Of a DNA stretch of 64,000 nucleotides, positions 17,617 to 26,097 are shown piece by piece. Where the stretch lies: the NCBI RefSeq assembly GCF_024206495.1, contig NZ_JAMBPQ010000005.1, forward strand, positions 186,001 to 250,000, written 5' to 3'. Made by a program: the position numbers and the translations under genes. The notes under the pieces were generated by a model. It saw only the letters and a list, made by a program, of their open reading frames with translations, was not told where the DNA came from and searched no databases. Origin of the DNA: Paraburkholderia sp. CNPSo 3272 (GTDB lineage Bacteria > Pseudomonadota > Gammaproteobacteria > Burkholderiales > Burkholderiaceae). Position 1 is the stretch's first letter; the number at the start of each line of letters is the position of its first letter.

Positions 17617-19391
17617 AGCGGCGACCTGTCCGACTTGCTCGCGGGCCACTCGATGCGCTCGTGGTTGGGGAGGCTGACGACCACGAGCTGCGTGAAGTGA
17701 TTCACGTCAGCATAGAGTTCGAAAAAGCGATGCAGCATCTCGCCGAAGAGCATCATGTCGCCCTCGCCGGCAAACGCGCGGCTGTCGAGCGTCACCTCGA
17801 TCTGCGTGCCCCGCTCTACCGCGCCCTGCATGACCTTACGCAGGCCCTTGCGGGCGACCTTCTGGATCCCGTCGAGGCGTCGACGGTTCATCTCGCCGTT
17901 GGTCCAGTCGTACAGCGCGAGTGTGCCGCGCAGGATTTCCGCATCGAGCTGCGACAGGTAGTTCGGGGCGAGATGGGAAAGAATGCGCCATTGATAACGG
18001 TCGCCCTTCGGCGGATGCAGTGGCAACGTGGGCGACACGAGATTGCGAACGTGTGTGACGTTCGAGATCCCCTTGCCCATCTCGTTGATGCCGGCTTCAC
18101 GCAGGCTCTTGCGGGGAAGCATGCCGTTCGTGCCCGTGACGCGCAGCGACAGCGTTTCGCGCGGCAGCGCCTCGGCGTTCTCCCACGCCTGGCCGCCCAG
18201 CACCAGGCACGTCTCGTAGAGCCCCTTCACGCCCTGCTGAACGCGCGTATGGTAGTAGCGCTCAGGCGCCTCGTGCCGGAGCATGCCGCCTCGGTGCTTG
18301 AAACTCGAGAACGGCACGTAATCGACGCGGTCACCGGTCAGGTGATCATGCGCGTCGACCGCATCAACGGAGTACGTTTCGACGTGCTCGCCGTGGCGCA
18401 ACCGTGGCCGCACGACATAGGACGTCGCGTGATGGTCAACGCGGATCGGCTCCGCGTCCATGCGGAACAGGTTGATGATCGGCGTGCAGAACAACCGGAT
18501 GTTCTTTTCCGAGAAACGCAGATCGGACGGATAGGTCTTGTTTAGCACCACCTCGACTTCGAACTCGGTCACGCTCGGGGCGAGCGCGGCGAGATCGATG
18601 CCGTGGAGGTCAATGAAAAGGAACTTCTCGGGGAAGCTGAAATATTCGAGGAGCAGCTGATAGCCGCCAAAGGAATTATCAGCTTTTGGCCACAAGCGCT
18701 CATCGGCCCCGAATCCAGCCGTCGCGAAGTACGCGTCAGGCAGCGAACGCGGTGCGCCATCGCGCACGGAAGGAAGGCGCAACAGGATGTCGTCGACATG
18801 ACGGGTCAGCGCCAGATGCAGGGCCGTGGCCACCGGCCGGTCGGCGTTCAGATAGAGTCGTAGATGCGGAACGCTGAGCGTGTTCTGTCGCGACTGGGCT
18901 TCGATCTGGAACGTCAGACGAATGGTCGAACGCCCGTCTTCCCGCATGCCGGCACTGGCCGACCTCAGCTGCAGCGGAAGCAGGTCCACTGGCCATGTCG
19001 TGCGGTAGGTGCAGCGGGTGCCTTCCGGGCCGATCGGATCGGAACGCACCTCGATGTCTGCCGGGATCGTCTCGCGCTTCTGCAGCGTGCCAAAGTCGGG
19101 GACGAGCTCGAGGATGGAGAGCGAAGGGAGCGTGCGCAGATAGTGTGGCCAGAGCAGACTCACCAGTGCCTCGGTGATCTCCGGTAGTTCGTCATCGAGT
19201 TTCTGGCGCAGGCGCCCGACCAAAAACGCAAAGCCCTCGAACAGTCGTTCGACGTAGGGGTCGCGCTCGCCCACGCGATCGAGATTGAGCATCCGTGCGC
19301 GGTCCGGATTGGCTTTCGCGAACTCCCGACCGGCTTCGGTCAGATAGCGCATCTCGGATTCGTAATAGCGCAGCGTGGAATCGTCGTCCAT
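17613..19391 (-). CDS. tssF: T6SS baseplate protein TssF
   Basis: This 592-residue baseplate wedge protein works with TssG. The N-terminus YYESEMRYLTEAGREFAKAN followed by DPYVERLFEGFAFLVGRLRQ and LLWPHYLRTLPS is diagnostic, and the length is normal for TssF. ATG 19391 lies 23 bases after the tssA stop with a weak ribosome site. It overlaps tssG by four bases. TssF-TssG normally assemble with TssE and TssK and seat the tail tube; tssE is not in this window. Confidence 0.94.
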   Translation of the reverse strand: MDDDSTLRYYESEMRYLTEAGREFAKANPDRARMLNLDRVGERDPYVERLFEGFAFLVGRLRQKLDDELPEITEALVSLLWPHYLRTLPSLSILELVPDFGTLQKRETIPADIEVRSDPIGPEGTRCTYRTTWPVDLLPLQLRSASAGMREDGRSTIRLTFQIEAQSRQNTLSVPHLRLYLNADRPVATALHLALTRHVDDILLRLPSVRDGAPRSLPDAYFATAGFGADERLWPKADNSFGGYQLLLEYFSFPEKFLFIDLHGIDLAALAPSVTEFEVEVVLNKTYPSDLRFSEKNIRLFCTPIINLFRMDAEPIRVDHHATSYVVRPRLRHGEHVETYSVDAVDAHDHLTGDRVDYVPFSSFKHRGGMLRHEAPERYYHTRVQQGVKGLYETCLVLGGQAWENAEALPRETLSLRVTGTNGMLPRKSLREAGINEMGKGISNVTHVRNLVSPTLPLHPPKGDRYQWRILSHLAPNYLSQLDAEILRGTLALYDWTNGEMNRRRLDGIQKVARKGLRKVMQGAVERGTQIEVTLDSRAFAGEGDMMLFGEMLHRFFELYADVNHFTQLVVVSLPNHERIEWPASKSDRSPL

Positions 19392-19414
19392 GCAATTTTT
19401 CCTGGGTATCTTTT

Positions 19415-21010
19415 TTACAGAACGGCGATGGCCCGAGCGGGATCGAGCACGGTCATTTCATGGCCGAGCTTTTCGATCTGGCGGGTGATGGCCGGTTTGT
19501 CGGCATCCTTGCGGTTCATGGATGCCTTGAGCGTCTTGAGCAGGTGGTGCTTGACCTCGAATGTCAGCGATGGCTCCCATCCGGCGAGCCGGAACTGTGG
19601 GCCACCGGCGTCCAGTCCGACCAGCAGGCGAAGGCAGATATCCGGTCGGCTGGCGTTGTCTGCGACGCGCGCCATGACCCAGCGCTGCAGGTAGCGCTGG
19701 CGATCCGTGCGGATTCCGGGCAACCCGTCAATCCACGCAAAGGCCGCTTCAATGCCTTGTGACTGTGCAAGCTCGCGCGCCTGTGTTTCCATTTCCTGCC
19801 AGTTCGCCACAGCGCCATCTCCGTCGTCGGTCGACACCGGCAACGCGGCGAGCGCTTCCCCCTGGTCAAGATTGCGCACGACCGCATTACTTGCGATCCA
19901 TTCGAGCGTCGCATCGTCGGCGAATGGCGTGCCGTCATTGAATGCGAGCCGCTGGATGCCTGGCATGCGCTCGAGAAAGAGTGCGAAGTCGGTCTTGAGG
20001 ATGTCCCGCCATTCCGTGTATGGCGACCCCGCGTGGTCGAGCGCCACGTGCTGGTAGTACTGCAGGTCCGGCCAAAGGTGGTTGACGCCCTCCATATAGG
20101 CGCCTTCCACTCGCTCGAGCAGTTCTGGCCACTGCTTCTGCAGGACGAGGCGTTTGAACTGCTGGCGCAACTCGGCGCGTGTTGGTGAGAGACGCGTGTG
20201 CCCCTTCGGATCGGCCGGTGGCACCTCATGAACGGTGTCCCAGCGCATGCAGCGCACGAGACGCGCAGCCGGCAGATAGCCATGCTCCTCATCGCGCAGA
20301 CATTTCGCGAGCACGCGGGTGTACTCGAGCGCGTCGCGCGTCGAGGCGATAGTCGTGACGCCAGTGGAGAGCGAGCCCGATCCGCCCGGCATTGCCGTCA
20401 AACTTTCCGGCACCGGTCGCACTACGTCTTCGCCGCCATCAAAACGGGAAACGAGCGCCTGGAGGTTCGGCCGGGCCGTCTCCGGCCATTCTGCGGTTTT
20501 GCCGATCAGCAGGTTCAGCGCCGCCATGGCCCGCTCGAGCTCCGCGGGCGCGAACTCGCCGTGGCAGTCGAGCTGCTCCAGTATGCGTGCTGTCGCGACC
20601 CATTCGATTGCCGAGCGCTTTGCTTCGTCGCGGCCCGGAAGCAGCGCGTGTCCAAAGCGGTCGACGAGTGCTGCGATGAGTTCGAGTCCATCGGCAAGAC
20701 CTGCGGTGCCGTCCTGGCGAACCCGTGCGAACACGTAATAGGCCGCAAGGCGCAGATCCTTGCCGACCTCGCAGATCATTTGCTGGCAGTTCTGGACGAT
20801 CAGCGTGTCGTCGATTTCGGAAAGCTTGCCGATCTCTTCCTTGACCGCAATGAAGGCGTCGTCGTATCCGGGGTCCCGGCCCACTACCTTGCCGTCCGCG
20901 GACGGCAGGGGCTTGAGCCACGCTTCCCACGCACTGAACCGCTCGCGAGCGAGATCGTCCGGGTTACGCGCGCCGAAGAGCTGCTTGATGAAATTGGCGA
21001 ACATGCTCAT
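19415..21010 (-). CDS. tssA: T6SS assembly protein TssA (ImpA/VasJ type)
   Basis: This 531-residue TssA has an N-terminal ImpA-type domain (SAWEAWLKPLPSADGKVVGRDPGYDDAF, about residues 25-52) and a C-terminal VasJ-like helical domain (about 290-520). TssA proteins coordinate membrane complex, baseplate and sheath/tube polymerisation. Long VasJ-type members are thought to sit at the distal or cap side of the sheath. It starts 8 bases after the tssM stop, indicating tight coupling. Confidence 0.92.
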   Translation of the reverse strand: MSMFANFIKQLFGARNPDDLARERFSAWEAWLKPLPSADGKVVGRDPGYDDAFIAVKEEIGKLSEIDDTLIVQNCQQMICEVGKDLRLAAYYVFARVRQDGTAGLADGLELIAALVDRFGHALLPGRDEAKRSAIEWVATARILEQLDCHGEFAPAELERAMAALNLLIGKTAEWPETARPNLQALVSRFDGGEDVVRPVPESLTAMPGGSGSLSTGVTTIASTRDALEYTRVLAKCLRDEEHGYLPAARLVRCMRWDTVHEVPPADPKGHTRLSPTRAELRQQFKRLVLQKQWPELLERVEGAYMEGVNHLWPDLQYYQHVALDHAGSPYTEWRDILKTDFALFLERMPGIQRLAFNDGTPFADDATLEWIASNAVVRNLDQGEALAALPVSTDDGDGAVANWQEMETQARELAQSQGIEAAFAWIDGLPGIRTDRQRYLQRWVMARVADNASRPDICLRLLVGLDAGGPQFRLAGWEPSLTFEVKHHLLKTLKASMNRKDADKPAITRQIEKLGHEMTVLDPARAIAVL

Positions 21011-21018
21011 TCGTTTGT

Positions 21019-24000
21019 CTATTCGTTATCGGGCACTGCGCCGTGGGGAAGTGAAATCGCTGCGCGGCGGGCGGCTGCGACCGCCGATGTGGGCAGGGGC
21101 GGCGGCCCCGCGTTCTTCATCGCACCCGCGCCCGGCGCGGCCGCCGGCGCAAAAATTCTCGTAGGCATCGAGAAGCCGCGCAGGGCAAGCAACTCCAGCG
21201 GGCCCCTGCCCGCATCGGTGCGCATCACATAGGTGAGCGGGTGCGTCACGTTCTTCGGCACCGCAGTCTCAGGCGCCTTTGTCGTCAGCGTCGTTGGGTC
21301 GCTCGCCATCGTGGGCGCCGAGGCGGCGGCGGCACTCGATGCAACGGCTGCGGCCGCCACGGTGGTGGGCACCGGTCCGGGTGTAGCGATCCACGTCAGC
21401 TTGTATCGCGTATCCGAGAGCGGTTCGACGCTGGCCGACGCCAGCATACGCACGAACGCCCAGCGGCCCTGCTTTTCATAGCCCTTGTTGAGTCCCGACT
21501 GCACGGTCTGCCACTCGAGGCGCGTACCGGTCACGAGCAGGACGTTACCCGGCCACACGAACGCTTGCCAGCGATCGGCGGAGTTCAGGTATTTCATCGT
21601 CTGCCCATCGACGGTGAGCTGCGTTTCCGTTACATCGGCGCTGGGTTGCGGCATTAGATCGAAACGGTACTGTGCGGCGCCTGAGGCCAGCATGTGAGAG
21701 GCAATACCCTGCAGCACGTTGATCGCCTTCAGGAATGCCGGATCGAACCGTAGACCCGCACCTGCACTGCCAGGCACCCAGTGATCACCGTGCAGTTCGA
21801 GCGCACCGGCGAGCTGCTGGTTGATGAACGCGGGTACGAGGCCGGTCTGATCGCGCAGGAACCGCACGAGCTCCGGAAAGGATGCGTCGTCATCGCTTGA
21901 TGCGAACGGATAGCGGCCCTGGAAGGCGCGCGCCCACGGCTCGACAATGCTTTGGCGCCATGCGTCGTTCAGGCTCTCCTGAGCTGGTTGCATGACCGCC
22001 TGCATCGCCTGGTCGACAGGACGCAGGAAAAGCGAATCCCCCAGCCCGGACCACTGCTCACCGAGGCTCGCTGCAACGAGGCTGGCATAGATGCGGGTGT
22101 CCGACAGTTCGGAACTCTTGCCTTGGAACTGCGCCTGTGCGAGCCGCTTCGCCTGATCATCCATGCTGCCGCTGTTGGTCATGGCCTCGATCTTCAGTCG
22201 CAGCGTCGTAATGGCGTCGAGGTAGCGCTGCAGGCTGATGTTCGAGTCAACAGCTTTCCCCTGCGGCTGGGCTGCGCTCACGAGACGCAGGAGCGGCCCG
22301 AAGGCGGCGTCCAGGGGCGCAGCCGGGATGACGGCCCGCGCTGCGCCTTCGACGGCACCCGCATATGCATGGTTGCCGATCAAGTTCTGGGCCTTTGCGA
22401 CAAGGGTGTCAGACAGCGACGCGATGTTCTCCCCCGCGCGTCCCTGATACTCAAGTGCCTTCATCAGCGCGATCATGGGGGACTGGCGAGAATCAGCGAA
22501 CAGCCGCAGTTGTTCGGCGATCGCGGGCAACGTGGGCGCGCTTACCCACTGGATCGAATTGGCGAACGCCTGCCACTGTCTGCCGTATGCGTCGAAATAC
22601 ATGTCGCGCAGCGCATTGCGAAGCTCATCGACCGACTGCGCTGGCTGTGTAATTGCAGATGCGTTCAACACCCAGTCGGTCGTCACGTTCTGGCGTTGGG
22701 CAGCATCGTCGATGGCTTGCGAAATCTGGCCATCCCATGCCTGCCGTGTGTAGACGCCCGGCGCTATGGCGCCCGTGCGGAATAGCCCGCGCGCATCGGT
22801 CCCGGCCAGCAGCGTGGCCAGCGTCTGATCGCCGTACTTCCCGGTCGCCGCATCAATAATCGAGTGATAGATCGTATCCGTCGAGTTGCTCGTGCCGATC
22901 AGCGCGAGCAGCACCTGTCGCGTGTTGTTCACGAGATCAGTGCGGGGCTGGATCGCCCATTCAGGGTGTGCCGGGAGATGCTGTGCAAAGAACAGGAAAA
23001 ACTGATGAGCCAAGTCCTGTCGTTCGCCAACGGTCAGGCTGGCGTTCGTGATCCAGCTCCACGTCAGCTCGGGCTCCATCACCTTCGCGTCGGCGCGCTT
23101 CGGTTCTGCCAGCATCAGGTAGGTGCGAAGGGTCTTGTGCCCGGCGAGCGCCTGCTCGCTCGTTGCCTCGTCCGAAACATCCGTACGCATGGCGGCCACA
23201 TTTCCCAACGAGGATTCGAGTCCCTGCTGCGTTGGTGAGACGAGGAGACGTCGACTTGCAGGGGTGTAGGCCTGCCAAAGCCCCGCAAGAATCGCCTTGT
23301 CGCGGTTCAGGCCGAAGCGCGAATACCACGGCGCGCCAGTCGACGCGCGATATTCGAAGCGCTCGATGTCGTGCTGGACATCGAGTAGTGCGTGCAGCCC
23401 TGAGCGGCGATCGGGCGCCGACGCCTGTTGTCGAGCCAGCTGGTTCGCATAGATGAGTTCACGCGTATTGGATGCGCCAGAGGCGAACATGCCGGCAATC
23501 CAGACGCAGCCGAGAACGGTGATCACGGAGGCGCATATAGAGCTAGGGTGCCAGCCTGTGCGGCGGCCACCGATTTTGATACTGCGCTTGCCGATTTCAC
23601 TCCAGAGGCTGGGCAACCGATGTGCCTCTGGATCTGCAGTCACTTGCCCTGCAGCCGCGGGCAAAAACCACAAACCGCGAATGTTCAGTGAACATCGGAT
23701 TGAAGTCGACAACGCCTCAATGAAATCGGTTAGCGCCTTTCGACGGTGTTCAATCTGAACTGACAGTCCGGCGAGGTAGCGGAGTCGCCGGTCTTCGGCA
23801 AGGCGCCTGGTCCCGGCAACAGCCAGTTTTTCGCTCAGCGTCCGTAGAGCGTCTGCAGTGGTGCCGTCATGTTTCCTTGGAAGGATGCAACCGATCGGGT
23901 CGAGCGCTTCTTTGTCCAGCGCCTTGATACCTGAATCCGCGACCAGGTATACGGGTGCTGAAAAGCGCAGCATGCGGGAGATGCCAAAAAATAATGATCC

Positions 24001-24582
24001 AAGCGATGCCGTACGGCGCGCCAACGCAGACGGATCGTTCCTGCCGTCGATGACGAACGCAATGGCGTCGACAGGCCTGCGTCCGCGAAGTTTGCGCAGC
24101 TTGAGTAGCCAAGCTTCGTCGGGCAAACCACTCTTGTTTCGCGGTGCCCATAAAAGAACAACATCATTGGTCGAACACCACTGCTTTCTGGCAAGGACCG
24201 GCAACTGGTTCGTGACGAGCCGGTCATCACCTGAAACGAGCACCCACGGCAAAAAATAACGCCAGCGCCAGCCATAGCGGGTACGCAACTCCTGTTCGAG
24301 TTCCAGCTCCCAATCCCCATTTTCCGTCGACACCAAGCGAGCAGCCGCATCGCGAGAATATCGGTCCGCGTTCCTCGTCGGTGCGAGCTTGGCAAACAGT
24401 CTCCAGGCCCATGCAAGTGCACTTTGAATCAGGAGTAAAACTGCACCAGCAAGCAGTACAGCAAGCACACGAACCGTCGGCGATGAATTGATCGAGTCAC
24501 CCTTAAACAGGGCGGTCGCAGCCAGCCCGATTGTCATTGTTCCAACGACGATCCAGTACCCCAATACCTTCTTGTTCTTCAT
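21019..24582 (-). CDS. tssM: T6SS membrane-complex protein TssM (IcmF), NTPase motifs lost
   Basis: This 1187-residue inner-membrane protein links TssL to TssJ across the envelope. ATG 24582 overlaps the upstream stop as ATGA. Two N-terminal membrane helices (about 5-30 and 37-62) precede a cytoplasmic domain. A third helix (about 355-378) leads to a large periplasmic domain with the IcmF-related and C-terminal TssJ-binding parts. The place where IcmF proteins have a Walker A (after LPW.L..G) reads GDDRLVTNQ and lacks the Gly-Lys-Thr/Ser. The Walker B region reads VVLLWAPRN in place of the usual VLIDTAG-like strand. Length is otherwise full. The C-terminal region (about 1090-1150) has an Ala/Thr-rich insert. 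Confidence 0.93.
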   Translation of the reverse strand: MKNKKVLGYWIVVGTMTIGLAATALFKGDSINSSPTVRVLAVLLAGAVLLLIQSALAWAWRLFAKLAPTRNADRYSRDAAARLVSTENGDWELELEQELRTRYGWRWRYFLPWVLVSGDDRLVTNQLPVLARKQWCSTNDVVLLWAPRNKSGLPDEAWLLKLRKLRGRRPVDAIAFVIDGRNDPSALARRTASLGSLFFGISRMLRFSAPVYLVADSGIKALDKEALDPIGCILPRKHDGTTADALRTLSEKLAVAGTRRLAEDRRLRYLAGLSVQIEHRRKALTDFIEALSTSIRCSLNIRGLWFLPAAAGQVTADPEAHRLPSLWSEIGKRSIKIGGRRTGWHPSSICASVITVLGCVWIAGMFASGASNTRELIYANQLARQQASAPDRRSGLHALLDVQHDIERFEYRASTGAPWYSRFGLNRDKAILAGLWQAYTPASRRLLVSPTQQGLESSLGNVAAMRTDVSDEATSEQALAGHKTLRTYLMLAEPKRADAKVMEPELTWSWITNASLTVGERQDLAHQFFLFFAQHLPAHPEWAIQPRTDLVNNTRQVLLALIGTSNSTDTIYHSIIDAATGKYGDQTLATLLAGTDARGLFRTGAIAPGVYTRQAWDGQISQAIDDAAQRQNVTTDWVLNASAITQPAQSVDELRNALRDMYFDAYGRQWQAFANSIQWVSAPTLPAIAEQLRLFADSRQSPMIALMKALEYQGRAGENIASLSDTLVAKAQNLIGNHAYAGAVEGAARAVIPAAPLDAAFGPLLRLVSAAQPQGKAVDSNISLQRYLDAITTLRLKIEAMTNSGSMDDQAKRLAQAQFQGKSSELSDTRIYASLVAASLGEQWSGLGDSLFLRPVDQAMQAVMQPAQESLNDAWRQSIVEPWARAFQGRYPFASSDDDASFPELVRFLRDQTGLVPAFINQQLAGALELHGDHWVPGSAGAGLRFDPAFLKAINVLQGIASHMLASGAAQYRFDLMPQPSADVTETQLTVDGQTMKYLNSADRWQAFVWPGNVLLVTGTRLEWQTVQSGLNKGYEKQGRWAFVRMLASASVEPLSDTRYKLTWIATPGPVPTTVAAAAVASSAAAASAPTMASDPTTLTTKAPETAVPKNVTHPLTYVMRTDAGRGPLELLALRGFSMPTRIFAPAAAPGAGAMKNAGPPPLPTSAVAAARRAAISLPHGAVPDNE

Positions 24583-25817
24583 CCAGTCTGTTCCGCTTGA
24601 TTTGTTTGCTCCGCCGGTCGAACCATAGCCATGCGAATAGTGCCCTGTCGGGTGCAGACAAGCTGCGGCGTTCCGGCCTCGCTCGCCTGTTCTGCTGCGA
24701 GTGCAATAGCGAGCCAACTTGCAGCTTCACCGGTGTTCCCCAACGCCGCATCTATGTCGTGGAACCCTGTCGGCTCATCTGCTTCCACCAACGCAAGTTC
24801 AAGATCAGACGCCGCTTTTGACAGAACGTCATCGTCCCCCTCGGAGAGACCCGCTTGCCACATATCAAGAACTTCCCTCGCCTCAGTGTTCCCCCAAAGC
24901 AGGCTCTTAGACACTTCGTCGACTGTCAGCTCTTCCTGCACGTCCACTGGTCTGTGCAGCTTCGCGATCACATCCAGATGCATACGCTCAGCAAGTGGTG
25001 ACCACGCCATCAGCACCGCAACAGCGGCTTCTGAATCGTTTGGCGAAGCGTCACCAGAGGCTTGCACTGCAATGAAAAGTGCGAACCTCTCCAGCGAAGG
25101 GCCGCCGTGAATATCGAGCCATTCGTCGATGGCCATCAATCCGTCTTCCTTCGTGAGGCGAAGCGGCTCCGCCAAAGTGATCCCGATTGCCTTTGTGCAC
25201 GCCCGCCAGGCCTCCTGGACTTCTTCACCACTCAAAGTCTCAGGTACCTGCAGATACACGTCGAGCAGCATATTTGACGGCACCCGCTGGATCACACTGT
25301 GAACACCTCGCATTACTTCGAATAGACACAACTGAAACCGTGCGAAGCCATCCGTACCATCAAGAATATCGAGGTGAGTGCGCCGCAGTGTTATCCCTGT
25401 TGTCGGCGATTGTTGCGATCGGAGTGCCCGCTCGCAACCCGCGATACGTGCGCCGACGTTCCCGCTTCCCATAGCCGTCAGGTAAGCCAGTCCTAGAACC
25501 GCAAGCGGCTCTTGGCCGAACCTGATCGCCTTCGCTCGATCTGCTGCATCCGTTTCCTCGTCCGCCTCATGCAACGAAACTTGCTGCCCGTAGAATAGCC
25601 ACCTGAGGCCAAAAACGAAGCCGGCAGACATCAAAGGAAGAACAAACGTCCGGACCCAAAACCACGGATCTGAAGTCGACTTCCCATGGGACCACGTCGC
25701 AATCGACAATGCCATTCCTAGCGCGGCGAGCAGCACACCGACACCTCCCCAAATAAATACATTGGGTGGTGCCGGCGGCGTCTGGTCGTCGCGCGATGGG
25801 GGAAGCTCAACCGGCAT
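24579..25817 (-). CDS. Unknown T6SS-linked protein with two membrane helices
   Basis: This 412-residue protein is not recognised. It has two membrane helices near the N-terminus (about residues 20-43 and 53-76), then a roughly 330-residue soluble domain rich in acidic residues, presumably cytoplasmic. It is translated coupled to tssM (ATGA overlap) and starts 2 bases after the PAAR stop, so it is embedded in the T6SS operon. There is no lipase, peptidase or toxin motif that can be read. It may be an accessory of the membrane complex. That is inference from position only. An effector or immunity role is less likely because of the coupling to tssM. Confidence 0.8.
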   Translation of the reverse strand: MPVELPPSRDDQTPPAPPNVFIWGGVGVLLAALGMALSIATWSHGKSTSDPWFWVRTFVLPLMSAGFVFGLRWLFYGQQVSLHEADEETDAADRAKAIRFGQEPLAVLGLAYLTAMGSGNVGARIAGCERALRSQQSPTTGITLRRTHLDILDGTDGFARFQLCLFEVMRGVHSVIQRVPSNMLLDVYLQVPETLSGEEVQEAWRACTKAIGITLAEPLRLTKEDGLMAIDEWLDIHGGPSLERFALFIAVQASGDASPNDSEAAVAVLMAWSPLAERMHLDVIAKLHRPVDVQEELTVDEVSKSLLWGNTEAREVLDMWQAGLSEGDDDVLSKAASDLELALVEADEPTGFHDIDAALGNTGEAASWLAIALAAEQASEAGTPQLVCTRQGTIRMAMVRPAEQTNQAEQTG

Positions 25818-25819
25818 CT

Positions 25820-26071
25820 TCAGCCCAAACTAGATATCAGACGACAGCCGCACATCGCGTGATGGCCATCCCTCGTAAGTGGGATTCCATTGTCGTTTGC
25901 CTTGATATCCCCTTCCGTTATCAGATTGGGACGGACATCAGGATGCTTCGGGCATGTGACTTCATCGCCCTTTCTCGCCACGAATCGACCGCGCATGCGT
26001 ACCTTCTTTGACGCAGTGATCACTTTCCCGCCATGATCAGTGCTATCTCCAAGTCGTATGAAATTTTTCAT
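25820..26071 (-). CDS. PAAR-domain T6SS spike-tip protein
   Basis: This 83-residue PAAR protein caps the VgrG spike and helps carry effectors. The family pattern is seen in LGDSTDHGGKVI, the repeated GDEVTCPKH and the C-terminal GHHAMCGCRLIS with Cys/His zinc ligands. ATG 26071 is chosen since PAAR proteins usually begin this close to the first motif; an in-frame TTG at 26092 would add seven residues. No effector domain is fused. It lies 26 bases after the intact Tle1-like lipase, which is the likely cargo of this VgrG-PAAR set. Confidence 0.9.
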   Translation of the reverse strand: MKNFIRLGDSTDHGGKVITASKKVRMRGRFVARKGDEVTCPKHPDVRPNLITEGDIKANDNGIPLTRDGHHAMCGCRLISSLG

Positions 26072-26097
26072 AGCAACGAAATTGCCTCGCAAAGTGA

